From: Tyto alba | Lineage: Eukaryota; Chordata; Aves; Strigiformes; Tytonidae | Direction of reading: 5' to 3' | NCBI RefSeq assembly: GCF_018691265.1 | Contig: NW_024881272.1 | Span: 26,153,323 to 26,217,322 of the forward strand | DNA length: 64,000 nucleotides | Part shown: positions 50,294-61,800 of the stretch, one piece after another | How the letters are laid out: each line of letters starts with the position of its first letter | How positions within the stretch are numbered: position 1 is the stretch's first letter | Translations under genes and position numbers: made by a program | Notes under the pieces: model-generated | The model's input: only the letters and a program-made list of their open reading frames with translations | Databases searched by the model: none | What the model was told of the DNA's origin: nothing

Positions 50294-52030
50294 ACTGTTA
50301 AAGGTTATCAATAGAGAATTCGAGTATTCAGGAACATGCTAGTTTTCCCCACAAAGCTACTTAATCCATTCTGTTGGAAAGTCCATGGTGTAGTTGGTTT
50401 TGTGTGGCTAGCCTACAGAAGTTGGCTTCATCATCTCCCCTGGTTTGATAAGGGTAGAGACAACCAGTTTTCTGAAGCTGTGAGAGGATGCAATAACATT
50501 TTAATTCCTGTCATATTTTAAGATGATGTGCAGTTCCTTTAAGTCATGTTTTCAGTCATGACTGATGCAAATAGACACAAAACAGGTGTCTTGTGCAGTA
50601 ACAAGCCTGTCTCCTTTGAAAGTTTTGGCACTAGGACTGTATATGATAAAGCACATGGATTTTCCATGATAGAAATGTGTAGGACTAGGAAGAAAACCTG
50701 CTGCAATGAGCCTTTAGCAGCATGGTGACAGTGAAATTGTATAGTTTCCTCTTATTGGGAAAACATACCCCAAAAGAATCATTCTCTTTGTTAACAAAGT
50801 CTTTCTCCATTTTTTCTTCCCCTTGGTTAATTGTCACTGCTTGGAATTTCAGATAATTCCTGATCTCTTGTCTAGACAGTGGATTTTAATTTTCTGATGT
50901 AAAAAGAGCTTTCTGGCCCTTCCACCTGCTATTTTTCCTGCAGTCATGAGCTTTGCTGTACTTTTTGAGGAGGTACGTTGAGTATGCAGCTGAATTCTCC
51001 AAGCCTGTATCTGTGCTGGGTGGTGCTGCAGAGGATATGGGGGATACAGCCCGTGGTTGTATCAAATACATCCCCAAACCAGAGCAGCTGAGGTGGGACC
51101 ATTTCAGGGAGGTAGTGGCTGTTATTCCCTCATAGGCAGGAGAGTCCTTGCGTGACCCTTGATGATGGCATGTGTGAGTTGTGATTCCCAAGAGTTAAGG
51201 GTTGGTCACCCCACATCCAGGCTGTGACTTGGAGCTCAGCTGTGGGCAACCCTTCTAGAGCAGAGGAAAACTGTTCTCATGGAGTGGTCCATGTGCCTGG
51301 ACCCAGCTGCCAGTAGTAGTCCTCCAGCAACTGCTCATGATGCAGTTTGTGCTTGGACCTCTATTTAGTAGCTGCAGATAGATCTATCCTCTCTGAATGT
51401 GCCCTGTCATGTGTTGAACCCATTTACACTCCTAGCCTCTACCACATGTTTAGGAATGTATATTGCCAGTTTACAAAGTGTTGGTGATGCCCATGAATTT
51501 TGCTGGAGTTTCTCCATATTGGATTTATTTTCTGAAAGCCTCAGCCCTTGAGGTGTGCAATCCAATGGACAAAGACAGACTTCTATAACAGAAAACTAGA
51601 ATTTCTGCTACTCGAGGTTACAAGGCATAGTGATTCTTAAGAGATAAAAACGCATGGTTAAAATCACATTAGTATCTGTCACACTCATGATTTTGTGGGG
51701 AACAGATTTCCAGCCAGAAGGTCTCTGGATAAGAGTCTTGTGAGAGTTTTAAGAGCAGACTTTGGTTTGCTATTGCAGCTTACTACACGTCGTGTATACC
51801 ATCAGCATACTCAAAAATATGGCATTTTCTAGTCCAACTATCTCTGCTCTCTCATTACATCTTCCTGCTGTGTCTTTTTAGCCTGTCAGCTGTTTCAGTG
51901 GGTGGTTGATGTAGCAGTGAGATGCTTTGTTGTTTGGTGTCCTGGTCTGGGTACTCCAGAGATGATAACAGACAAAGTGTAATGCATGAAAAATTTAAGG
52001 CTGAAGCTCAGAACCCTCGAAACATGAGAA

Positions 52031-52054
52031 TTAAGGCCGTATCTGTGGCCTTAA
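52031..52054. other. Perfect 8-bp hairpin
   Basis: TTAAGGCC (52,031-52,038) pairs with GGCCTTAA (52,047-52,054) across an 8-base loop. It is a stable small stem-loop in a region with no other recognisable feature. No function is apparent. Confidence 0.55.
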
Positions 52055-53453
52055 TCCACTTCCTTGTGCATATGCTTTATCTATGCTTTTGTTATATATC
52101 ATTGTCATACTATCCTGCCTCGTTTTTCTGCCTGGTCCCAATTCCCTGAGGCTGTAGCAAGTGTCCCCCTGGGCTCAATATCTCCCCCAGGTGTTTGCTT
52201 CTGGCTTCTCCCTGGTTCTTCCCCTATTTCTCCTGTTTTGCAGTTCTGTTGCTTTCCCCTTTGTGTAATTTGGGCAACAAGGGGGGCTCAGGGGCTGAGA
52301 TGACAGGGATGGCTTTCTCGATCTCTCTTCTTGTGCCTGAAGCCACAGCTGTGCCCAGCAGCCAAGAAGGGGAGTCACAGCAAGGAAAGTCCTGAGCAAC
52401 CCCCAGAAGCAATCCCCAGAAGCCCCAAAACGGAGTGAGATCAAGGCAGACAGAATTTGTAGAGGTCTTTCTACCGAAATCTAATAAATCTTCAGTGGGA
52501 TGTTTTCAAAGACTTTTTACTTTGACAGATTTGGATGCAAAAGACACATCCCTGTTCCCAGGGTGACACCAAATTTCCAGTTCCCTTTCCAGAGGATGGA
52601 GGCGTGAGAGAGTCTCCAAAGAAATAATTGTTAGAATTTGTTTTTACATCGACTAAGCACTTTTCTCTAATCTTGTGTTGGAAACCTGCCAGGCCTTCCT
52701 CTCTTCCACCATCCTTGTAATTTCCTAGAAAATTCTGCTGGAGACAGACACCTGGCAAAGGAGACTTTCAGCCCCAATAGTTTTAATGTGAATATAACTG
52801 GGAACAGGGACTTCTGATGGCACATGTTAGAGTATCTCTACTGAGTGCTAACAGCCTTCTGGCATCCCAGTACTGTGCTGCGTCGCATCTCCTACCAGCT
52901 CGAACCCAGGACCTCATGCTAGAAAATTCATTAGTCATCACTTTGAGCAGAACAAATGGGAGATGTAAAACCACTTTGCAATGGAGCATCAGATGTGAGC
53001 ATGAAGGGAAGGACCATGATGAGCGCTCCCTGCTTGTGCTTCGAGGTAACCCCGCCAGCGTGCGCCGCCTTCTTGCAAATGCCATACACTGTTTTTCACT
53101 CTGCTGGAAGAAAAAGCTGCCCTAAGAAAAGCAGAATGAGGGCTGATGTTTTGAAAGGTGTCCAAGAGTAACAAAACTCAAGTCTCCAGGGCTGAGTTTT
53201 TCCTCTTGTGTTTCTCAACCAGGGTGGTTGAATGTGTTACAGACCTATCAGAAATTTTGCTACAAATGCACAAATATTAATCTACAGCCATTTCCTTTGC
53301 TTTCTTAAACATGAATGAGGATTTTTGTCTCTTTCTCCCTCCATAAATTGTTCATGGTCAGAGGGGGCATGTTCCGTGTCAAAGTCTTGACCGCCAGGAT
53401 CAAACAAAAAACCCTTGTGAACTCAGAAGTGGAGACAAATAAATGACTATTAC

Positions 53454-53474
53454 TTTTTTTTTTTTTTTTTTTTT
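53454..53474. repeat. Poly-T tract (T21)
   Basis: Twenty-one consecutive T. Simple homopolymer. Confidence 0.9.
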
Positions 53475-53543
53475 CTTCCCTTTTGCCTGGAGTTAAACCT
53501 TTACTCTGTCAACAATATTGACTTTGTTCACTTGGAAGGAAAC

Positions 53544-53563
53544 AGAGAGAGAGAGAGAGAGAG
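53544..53563. repeat. (AG)n microsatellite
   Basis: Ten AG units, then a GGGAG break. Simple sequence. Confidence 0.95.
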
Positions 53564-55229
53564 GGAGATTTCTCTAGATGCTGCACAGAAAAAAACATTT
53601 TGGAAGGAGGAATGAAAAAAGACAGAGGTTACAGGAAATGGTAGACATTTTTTGTTGAATTAAACCATTAGGAGTGACCCAAAAACCAACGGGAAAGAAA
53701 GGAAACAACTGGATACATTTAGGTCACAAGAACCAGCCAAACGGGGAGCTGAAACCAATTATCATAAATGAATGTTTCTCTTTTATTCATGACCACCGTG
53801 TATGCTCCCATGATGCTCTTTGTCTTATTATAAAAACAGATGAAACTATTTCGTTTTGTTCTTATACTTATTAGCTAATGCAACTTTTGGGCAATTTATC
53901 AAACACTAACACATGTTGTGATTAATAAGCTCAGAGAATTAATCATGGCTAAAGCCCCTTAACAAACAGAGGATGTTGGGTCCTTCTTAAATATATGTTT
54001 GTGCAGGATTATGTAACTTAAGCGGTGACATCTAGTTATGATGCGTATTCATGCATTTTGCACGCTGAAAGATCCTTGAAACCATATGTTCGGGCAAGCT
54101 ATAATTACAGTAACTTCCATTTCTATGCGACTTTGCCCTGTAGCGTGGGCAGAGCAAGCCCTGCTCGCCCTAGACATTGGCGCTGAGAAGCGGGAGGTGG
54201 TGCACAGACCCTGCTCCTCCACCAGCATCAGGGCAGGGGAGAAACATTTGGGGTTTGGACTATTGCTGCTGGGCTTCAAAGGGGTGATGTCACAGTTGCT
54301 GTGGACAGGGGAGAATCCCTGGCTGCTCCTTTTCAGACTCTTCCCCAGGGGTCTTGCTGCCCGCTTGAATCCAGGTACCGTTGCCAGGGAGGAAAGTACC
54401 ATTAAACCTGGACATAGCAGCTCTCGGCATCTTCCTCACTCCCACTAACCCAGCACAGCCACTAATGAGCCATAACTGGCTCTTAAGTGCCCCTAACCAC
54501 TTCACTGAGGTTAGAATAAATTTCTAAATGGGGAAGAGGAAAGGCAGAGGCAGCCAGTGTGTCCTGCAGCCTCACCGAGGCACAGAGGAGCTGGCTCTGT
54601 GTGGTGGGAGGCAGCTCCGGTCCTGGGGGAGCCCCCGCGGGGGTGGTGGGGTGAAGAACTGGAGCTTTGCTTTAGGGTGGTCTGCTCAATAGGGAGACAA
54701 CCACGGTTTGACATAGAGGGGACCAGGGTGAATATTTTCCACTGGAGGAGTTTAGTGTTGTGGAAGCAGATGTCGTGGGAGTTTGGGTGCCCTTTGCCAT
54801 GGGCAGTTCTGTGTGTCTGTGGTGGGGAGGGGTGGGGGGAAGCAGACATTTTGGCACTGGCATGGGCTGCATTGCATATAAATATCTTCCAACAGAAGCT
54901 GAACAGAAGCATTGAAAAGACTTGCTTTGGCCTGGCTGAGGCACACTGTTAAAAGAGTGACATAAAATATTTGAGAAAATTTGTGCTTCATTAAAAATAT
55001 ATACTTATATATACACTTTTGACTTTGCACCCAAGCTCCAGGTGAGACCAGATCTTAACATCCTCAAACGTCACATGGGCTAGAAAGGCCATTCTTTGAT
55101 TGCTATAAAAATGAAGAAATGCATCCCCAGTTCTAAGCTCCAAAGTACACTAATGTAGTTCACCGTTCACTGAGGTTCCCCATTAGCAGTCTGTTCTGCT
55201 CAGTGAGCTACTTGCTGTGTCAACATCCA

Positions 55230-55345
55230 GTTGACTTCAGCAGGAACAAAATATGTGTTTAAGTGCTTATATTGACTAGGGAGGGACTTAAGCATGTGTT
55301 TAAATGCTTTCTAGAACTTAGGCATAAATGCTTGATTCTCAAAGC
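55230..55345. repeat. Possible eroded ancient amniote repeat (TGTGTTTAAGTGCTT type)
   Basis: The segment holds GTTGACTTCAGCAGG followed by three spaced variants of one motif: TGTGTTTAAGTGCTT (55,254-55,268), CATGTGTTTAAATGCTT (55,293-55,309) and CATAAATGCTT (55,323-55,333). This recalls an old amniote palindromic family with TTGACTTCAATGG and CTTAAGCATGTGCTTAAGTG modules. It is highly diverged and the assignment is tentative. Confidence 0.4.
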
Positions 55346-55512
55346 CCTGAAAAATAATGGGGTTTGTCTTCAGTCAAGCATAAATTCTAGGGTGTGCTAC
55401 AAGAGCAGCTGAGTGAAATACTATAGTATGTGTCAGACCAGATTTTCATAATGATTCTAAAAACCTCTACATCTCTCCATAGGCTTCAATGAGATTTAGA
55501 TCTTCTTCAAAC

Positions 55513-55535
55513 AAAAAAAAAAAAAAAAAAAAAAA
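55513..55535. repeat. Poly-A tract (A23)
   Basis: Twenty-three consecutive A. Simple homopolymer. Confidence 0.9.
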
Positions 55536-56035
55536 TGAGGAGAGGGGGAAAAGAAAAGCAAAGCTATTCCTCTCTGGTCAAAGAATCTGAATAAACTGTT
55601 GCTTGCTCATGAATAGCTGGGGAATGGAATTCATGCAAGTTTATGCAGCTAATTTGTCAGCCATTCAACAAAATATGCAAAATAATGCTGCCAGGACTGT
55701 GTGTGTGGAAATAGTCTGGCATTTAAAAAGGAAAAAACATCCCTAGACAACACCTGCTGGCATTTTCCACAAGGACAAGATATTTTGCTATGCCTCTCAC
55801 ATGTCAGCAAATTAAAATTTTTTCTCCCAACCTAATCCCAGTGAAGTGTTTTTACTTTTTTTTTTTCTAAAATTAGATGCATGGCACCAAAATGTTCTTG
55901 GTGTATGTTAACAACACATTGGCCTTATGGGCTACATTTCTTCTGGGGAAGATAGACGACCTTCTTTTACTTCAAGTTTCCAACTAAGATCGCCAGAAAA
56001 AGAAAATTAAAAAGCAGGCTTTTCGTTTTCGTCTT

Positions 56036-56060
56036 TCGGCAACCCTGATGTGGTTGCCGA
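56036..56060. other. Perfect 9-bp hairpin in CpG-retaining sequence
   Basis: TCGGCAACC (56,036-56,044) pairs perfectly with GGTTGCCGA (56,052-56,060) around the 7-base loop CTGATGT. It sits in a stretch (about 55,980-56,190) with unusual CpG retention (TTTTCGTTTTCGTCTTTCGG, TGTCGAGTGG, AAGCGGCAG). It could be part of a conserved noncoding element or a structured RNA. Without alignment or transcription data neither can be claimed. Confidence 0.55.
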
Positions 56061-56356
56061 GGCATTGCTTAGAAACACAAACATTACAGCACATATGGAA
56101 GTCTACTGTCGAGTGGAACCAAGTCCTAAAGCAACATGTTAAGTTGGAAAAATTTATGTTCATGCTAAAGCGGCAGTGTAGTAATCTGTTTCAATGGAAG
56201 TAAGAGGAATGCATCAGAGATGGAAATGGCTCTCTCCTTTGGATGCAAGCACAGGAATTCAGGCCTATGGTCTGGGATGATTGCATGAAGAGGAAGTTGC
56301 TTTTATCGTGGAGAGCAAATCAGGCCTGTGGCAACTGTATTTCTCTGTGTGTGCGT

Positions 56357-56404
56357 GAGTCTGCGTAAAGCAGATTTATTTCATATGCCCATTTACGCAC
56401 ACTC
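56357..56404. other. Inverted repeat, 13-bp arms with one mismatch
   Basis: GAGTCTGCGTAAA (56,357-56,369) is the reverse complement of TTTACGCACACTC (56,392-56,404) except for one position, around a 22-base spacer. Both arms keep the CpG in TGCGTAAA. It is possibly a remnant of a palindromic mobile element or a conserved regulatory block. Confidence 0.5.
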
Positions 56405-59400
56405 AGAATACCCATTTTTGCCCTTTGGTTGGATGTAAATGAGGTAGTTCTAGGCTTGCCAAGAGCTGTGGAGGTGCAAGTCCAAATTCTGACTTTGCCA
56501 AGACATGCCATTTGACTCTCTTCAGGGAACTTATCAGGGCTGTTCATTTAGGTTTTCTGTGCGATCAGGAAAAGAGAGATAAATATGTCCAGGCAGTGAT
56601 TAATCTCAACTATTTTAGGATGGTCTCAATCATCTCATGAAGGTGCTTTCTTCAATCGATTCAAAAGAGAGCCTGGAAAAATCACTTAAACAAGATATGT
56701 TACCTTAAAGCATATAAATCCACATTATATGGTTCCTCCCTTTGCACTCGAGTTCACAAAAAGCTCTTGGCATCTTGATTTCATGTCTAGTTCAGTATCT
56801 AAATATCTTCAAAAAGTCTGAAATACCCATAGTTCCCCATAATTATGTGTCTCAGTTTCTTGTTTGTGAACTTGAACCTCTGTATCTGGTAAGAAAAATG
56901 TAAGCCTAAATAATGAAGACTGCAAATTTTTCAGATATTAGGAAAATTCATGGTTTAAAAATATTTCAGAGACAGACAGAGCTATCAGGGAAAAAAGAAA
57001 AAAAAAAAAGACAGAATTTTTATTGCTGCTTGGGTTCATGTGTCTGCAGTCTCAGCATTTGCTAGTCAATGGACTAAAGTACTTTTGCAGATATAATTGC
57101 CTTGAAAATTACTGTTTCCCTTTCTCGACCCTTAGAGAGGCTGCCTGTCTAAAGACTCCCATGTTTTGGAGTCTAGAGGGACACTTTGTGCATTGTGGGT
57201 CCCAGGATCAAGCGTGGTCATCAAATGCAGGTTTGAGGGTGGAGAGTATTGGGGAAAGGCACGCGCCCTGCCCCTCACCCGGCTCCATCCCTGAAGCACC
57301 CATCGCCACCACTGCAATACCGAGGGCAGGATAAAACACACAGCTCCAGCTGCTCCTCATCCCTATGGCATCATGTCCCCGGCCTCAGCGGAGCTGAAAG
57401 CATGACATACCTGGGTTAGACCTGCCAGGTAACCCGAGTGTGGGCTGAGCCTGAGACAGGGCAGCAGCAAGGAGCTGTTGGGACAAAGGTGGTGGGTGTC
57501 TTGTAGGAAAGAAGGAGGTTTTGGGGGCCTAGCGCACAAATCCTTTGAATCCCGTTTTTATCAGCTTGCCTCGTCAGGAAATAGCTTGCTTTTAAAGTTG
57601 TTTATTGTTTCAGGCCTACAGCTAATCCTCTAAGAAAGTAATTTCTGTTGCTCATGGCTAATACCCCATCCTGCATTGAGAGTTATATCAGAGCAGAATT
57701 ACTGCTTAGTCAGTGTCTGCTTTTCAGCCAAGGAAACATCATGGGTTCTGGATGATTGTGATTTTTTTTTTTCTTTTTTTTAAATCCAGATGAATATTTA
57801 GATGTCATTTTCGATGTTCAATTCCTTGATTTTGCCCAATTGAAAAAAGCCACCTATTTATTTGAAAAATATTTTTGGAACCCTGAAGATAACCACGTCG
57901 CTCCCATGGTTAAAATGTTTTATATAAAACTTGTTATTACCATAGATCAATGGGATATGTACAGAATATGTTACAATGGGGCCTGTGTTAAGGATTTGTC
58001 AAGATTTCCATTATAAACCACTATTTTCGAGGGTTTATAACTCAGTCATAAAAATTCATTCCAAGCTAAAACTTGGCAAACAAAATGTCAACCCAGGAGA
58101 GATTTTCTTTTACCAGATTTGCTTTAATGCTTTAAACTGATTTGTCTATTTTAAATTTATATGAGTGCCCTGTTTTATAGACTTTCTGTATATACAGGGT
58201 GCGCGTGTGCATGTGTGCTAGTATAACACACATACCAAGGAAGAAACAATGTTAAAAGCACGTTAGTGCAGCAAAGCAAAGCTCCAGAACCCCCACAAGG
58301 TTAAAAATGGGGTTGGATTTACAATTTGTGGAATCTTAAATGTTGGGACGCCAGCTTTGACCTAAGTCTTCAGCTGGCAGCTTCAGCTGATCAGGGCTAA
58401 TCTACAGCAGTTGATCTTCTGTCCCTCTGACACCACCCAATGCATGACATCTCTGGGTATCTGAAAAAGCTGCTGCTAAAAATTCATGCAAATCTTGACA
58501 CTAAAGTGAGGGGTGGTTAGAGAGGATCTAGAACCATTTCAGGACACCCGGTGTGACAGGGAGGAGATGTTCAGCTGATCTTCCATCCAGTGATCCTGGA
58601 TCCTGGTTGCTCTTGATGGTCAAGAGGGAGAGGTAGGTTTGATGATGAGGTACCAGTATTAGATGATTTCACAGCCCTCTGTCTCTTCTCTGTGACCATG
58701 GAGTCAGGATCAGGCATCACCAGGTGGTAGGTGGCCTGAGCTGCTCATCACTCTTGAACACAGATGGTATTGATAACACCTACAGTTGTCCTAGGTGCGA
58801 TGGTAGGTGGTTCATATATTCCTTCCCTGGTGCACTGACTTTGACTGTGATACATGAAACCTGGCTCATCCCACTCACAGCCCAGAGCTGTGAAATTGCA
58901 GCGGTGCCTGCGGGAGAGGAGGACATGCAGCTGGACTTTCAAACACCCAGCCTAAGCCCAGTCAGGCAGGCAGTGGAGAGGTAGAAACACCTCTAACAGA
59001 TGTTTTGGGCATGGTCTAGGGCCTTAAACCTGCCCCTGAGGGAGCTGATTCTTTCCTTTGACCACAGAGGGAGTCTCAGGTGACTGTGCTCCAGGCTTGT
59101 GCACCTCAGCCAGCTGCCTGAAAGCTAGAGGAGACAAATCCAAGCCTTGGTTCTTTTCAGGATTGAGCTTTAGACATGGAGGGTCAGACTGGCTTATCTC
59201 TGGAGGATGATATGTGAGTCTTGAGTCTGGCATCCTACCCTGGTGCACTAGCTCCTCTTCTCCTGAAATCCTGGGGTTTGAACTCATTCTCCTGGTAAGA
59301 CTGGGGTGTTTATCATCTCCAAGCATCACTAGGCTGTGTTACACTTTCCTCTAGCAGTTCCCTCCTGGCTCTTGTGTGGGGCTTGGTGTTGAGTCCCACT

Positions 59401-59717
59401 TGCTCATGGGTTTCCTTAATTGAGGGCAGAAGTAGGATCCCCTTTCTGTCATAAATCCAGTGTACACACAAACACACTTGTAAGATATTTAGAAAAGCTC
59501 TACTCTGCGTATCTTAAATGTGTGTGTGGGGGGAGTAAAGAAAAGCAATAAAGAGCCTGCATTATACCACATGTGTGAGCAAAGGGCTGTGGTTAACTCC
59601 CTTCAGATAGATTTCAACCAAGGCCCCTTTGTAACAGCCCCCAGAAGACTACTGAAAAGTCGGCATCCATAGTTTTAAATAGGTTCATTTAAAAAATAAA
59701 TTGTATTAGGGCCTTTT

Positions 59718-59743
59718 CCTCCTCCTCCTCCCCCCGCCCCCGC
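59718..59743. repeat. (CCT)n and C-rich low-complexity tract
   Basis: Four CCT units run into a C-rich block with two CGs. Simple sequence. Confidence 0.85.
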
Positions 59744-60401
59744 AAACCAAATACACAAGTGGCACAAATAAGGAAAACTGCAGTGGATTGTGGCTTACAC
59801 TGGGGAGACAGCTTCTCCTGGCACGCCAGGGACATCAGCAGTGGACCAGGTCTCCTGCAATTAAGGTGCTTGTGGGAGGATCACCATGGGTGTCTCTGCC
59901 TAGTGGTTCCGCTGTGCTGGGAGAAATCAATGGTAATTTTGTGGTCAATGCACTGGAGAGGGATGATGTTGAGTAGATTGGTGAACGTGTCTTGGCTGAG
60001 TATGGGGTAAGTAAAGCCCTGACCTAAACAAGGGAGAGAGGAACATGACAACCCCTGCACCCTTTTTCCTCCCTGCCTTTGCCTCACCTTCCCTTCGGTT
60101 AGGAGGGATGACAAGCTATTACCTTCTCTGTCCCTCACATCACTGAAGCTGATGGGGTCCTCTGGGCAAGGGCCTTCATTGCCTCTCTTGAGATGCCTGT
60201 GGTGCACCCAGCTCCACGTATCTCCATGGTGTGCCTGCAGACTGCTGTGCCCCATCTGCACACATTGCTGCAGCACGTCCAGCTCTGAGCGCACAGGAGA
60301 TTAAGGGACATTAATAAGAATCAGATTGAGAACAAAGTGAGTTGACAATTGGGCTTTGATTTTCCAAAGTGCTTTTTGGATGAAAAATGGCTTCTCCTTT
60401 C

Positions 60402-60423
60402 TTTTTTTTTCTTTTTTTTTTTT
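60402..60423. repeat. T-rich tract
   Basis: T9, a single C, then T12. Simple low-complexity sequence. Confidence 0.9.
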
Positions 60424-61354
60424 GGATGAAGTTTTGCACAAAGGATGACATTATTTGCTTTGGCACCTTTTCCAGATCAGCCCCCAAAACACTTCAACTC
60501 TAGGATTGTCGATTTTTCACTTGTCAAAAAAACAAAACAAACCAGAGTAGAAATGACGGGTTTGGCTTTCACTTTGTGCGTTGTGAAAAACAAATAAACA
60601 AACCAAATATTTTTCTAAGTTTTTAATGGAAAATCAAATTCCCATTCTTACCACAGTTGCTAATTAAGCTAGCTAAGACGAGGATGCTACGCCCAGGGGC
60701 ATGCAGCCTTTTCCTGTAGCTGGTCAGACTGTTTATGACCTTGAGAAATGTACCTCAAATACGTCTCCACATCGTTTTATTAATCATTGATACTAAAGAA
60801 TTGAACTACTGTATCAGTGGAAGTGAGATCTCACTTTTCTGTTGAACTCAAAGTCAGAAATAAAACAGCTTTGCAGAGAACAATATAGCCACAGTGAAGG
60901 GAGCTGGGTCACCTTTTGGTGAATTTAAATGAGTTCTTAATGAAAAGGGGAATACATTTTTCACACATTCCTTTGCATTAAAGAGGGGTCAGAGACTAGC
61001 ATCAAGGTGAGCCTAAATTCAGGAAAGACACAAAGGGAATTCCTGAGCTGCCGACAGAAATATCTCTTCAGTCTGCCAGGAGCCAAAATGCTACTGCTGG
61101 AAAAACAGTAGGCAGGGTGGAAATCTGGGTCCAATGAAGGACCAGCAAGGGAAGCTGCGGAGTGGGGTCACAGGCGGGGAAAGATAAACAGCATCCACCC
61201 ACCAGAGTGGTCAAGCTTATTACAGAGGTGAGGCCGGTGGTGGGCATCGATGGGTTTAATCAGATGGCAGGGACCAGTAATTCTGCCCCCTATCACTGAA
61301 ATGTTGCAGCATCCAGTCCTTCTTTTAAAGATGTGATGCTTTTGAACACTGCTT

Positions 61355-61475
61355 GTCAGGATGTAGAAAAAAATGTGTGACCTCAGTCAAGTTACCAAAT
61401 CCTTCATGTCTTAGTTTTGCTATCTGTAAAATGGGCTGTTACTCAAAGGGAATTGCTGTGAAGATTAGAAACGGG
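61355..61475 (+). mobile_element. MIR-family SINE relic (plus strand)
   Basis: In order it shows AAATGTGTGACCTCAGTCAAG (61,371 onward), TTACCAAATCCTTCATGTC, TTAGTTTTGCTATCTGTAAA and AATGGGCTGTTACTC, with a TGCTGTGAAGATTAG block near 61,455. This matches the MIR core (TGTGTGACCTTGGGCAAG, TCACTTAACCTCTCTGTGC, CTCAGTTTCCTCATCTGTAA, AATGGGG, TTGTGAGGATTAA). Noncoding. Confidence 0.85.
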
Positions 61476-61587
61476 AGTGGACAGGGCAGCTTGTCTTATC
61501 TGAAAGATAATTTTTATTTATTCGTCTGATAGAAACTTTAAAGGCCAGTGCAATAGATTTTTTTAATTTATTAGTCATCACTAAATC

Positions 61588-61800
61588 AGTAATACCAGTA
61601 ATACAGAGCTGTCATTTGTATAGTGCTTTTCTGATTTGTAGTGTTCCTCAGAGATGTTGCCAGGCAGATTTAAGCAACAATTTTGCAAAAATGAACCTCA
61701 CCCATGTGGCTTTACTCATGTGGGAGGGCTGCAGGAGGACTGGGGGCTCAGCTGTGCTGCTTGCTGCAGTGCTCACCCCCATACCACAGCCCCTTCCCGG
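61588..61800 (-). mobile_element. MIR-family SINE relic (minus strand)
   Basis: In reverse-complement MIR order it shows AATACCAGTAATACAGAGC, TGTCATTTGTATAGTGCTTT, TGATTTGTAGTGTTCCTCAG, ACAATTTTGCAAAAATGAAC (near the CATTTTACAGATGAGGAAAC position), ATGTGGCTTTACTCATGTGG and GGGCTGCAGGAGGACTGGGG. It lies about 110 bp from an oppositely oriented MIR relic. The downstream limit is uncertain. Confidence 0.6.

Larger units (their letters stand above)
46310..52030. other. Noncoding, locally GC-rich region
   Basis: About 5.7 kb. GC-rich stretches at 46.5-48.2 kb create long overlapping frames on both strands (up to about 195 codons at 46,424-47,014 and 47,897-48,481). They lack recognisable domains and run into microsatellite and poly-T sequence, so none is called. 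A (TG)n lies at 46,419-46,439, (AT)n plus T23 at 48,289-48,326, and T17 at 50,277-50,293. A CpG-rich patch lies at about 48,690-48,890. The rest is unremarkable. Confidence 0.6.
52055..56035. other. Noncoding region
   Basis: About 4 kb with no supportable gene. It holds a T21 run (53,454-53,474), an (AG)10 run (53,544-53,563), a G-rich patch near 54,620-54,840, a possible eroded amniote repeat at 55,230-55,345 and A23 at 55,513-55,535. Frames up to about 133 codons near 54.1-54.95 kb overlap on opposite strands and are not recognisable. Confidence 0.55.
56405..61354. other. Noncoding region
   Basis: About 5 kb with no supportable gene. A T-rich tract (57,762-57,781), a possible ancient repeat near 58,000-58,095, a (CCT)n/C-rich tract at 59,718-59,743 and a T-rich tract at 60,402-60,423 are the only visible structures. 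Open frames up to 137 codons (minus, 59,881-60,294) are not recognisable. Confidence 0.55.

Noticed and set aside
52850..52925. Possible tRNA-like box B on the minus strand (GGGTTCGAGC near 52,896-52,905)
   Set aside because: No matching A box, acceptor stem or anticodon arm is visible. At most it is a fragment of an old tRNA-derived SINE, too weak to call.
54620..54840. G-rich patches as further G-quadruplexes
   Set aside because: Runs are irregular. The densest (54,824-54,839) has only three separate runs, so the motif is weaker than the one at 9,750-9,785.
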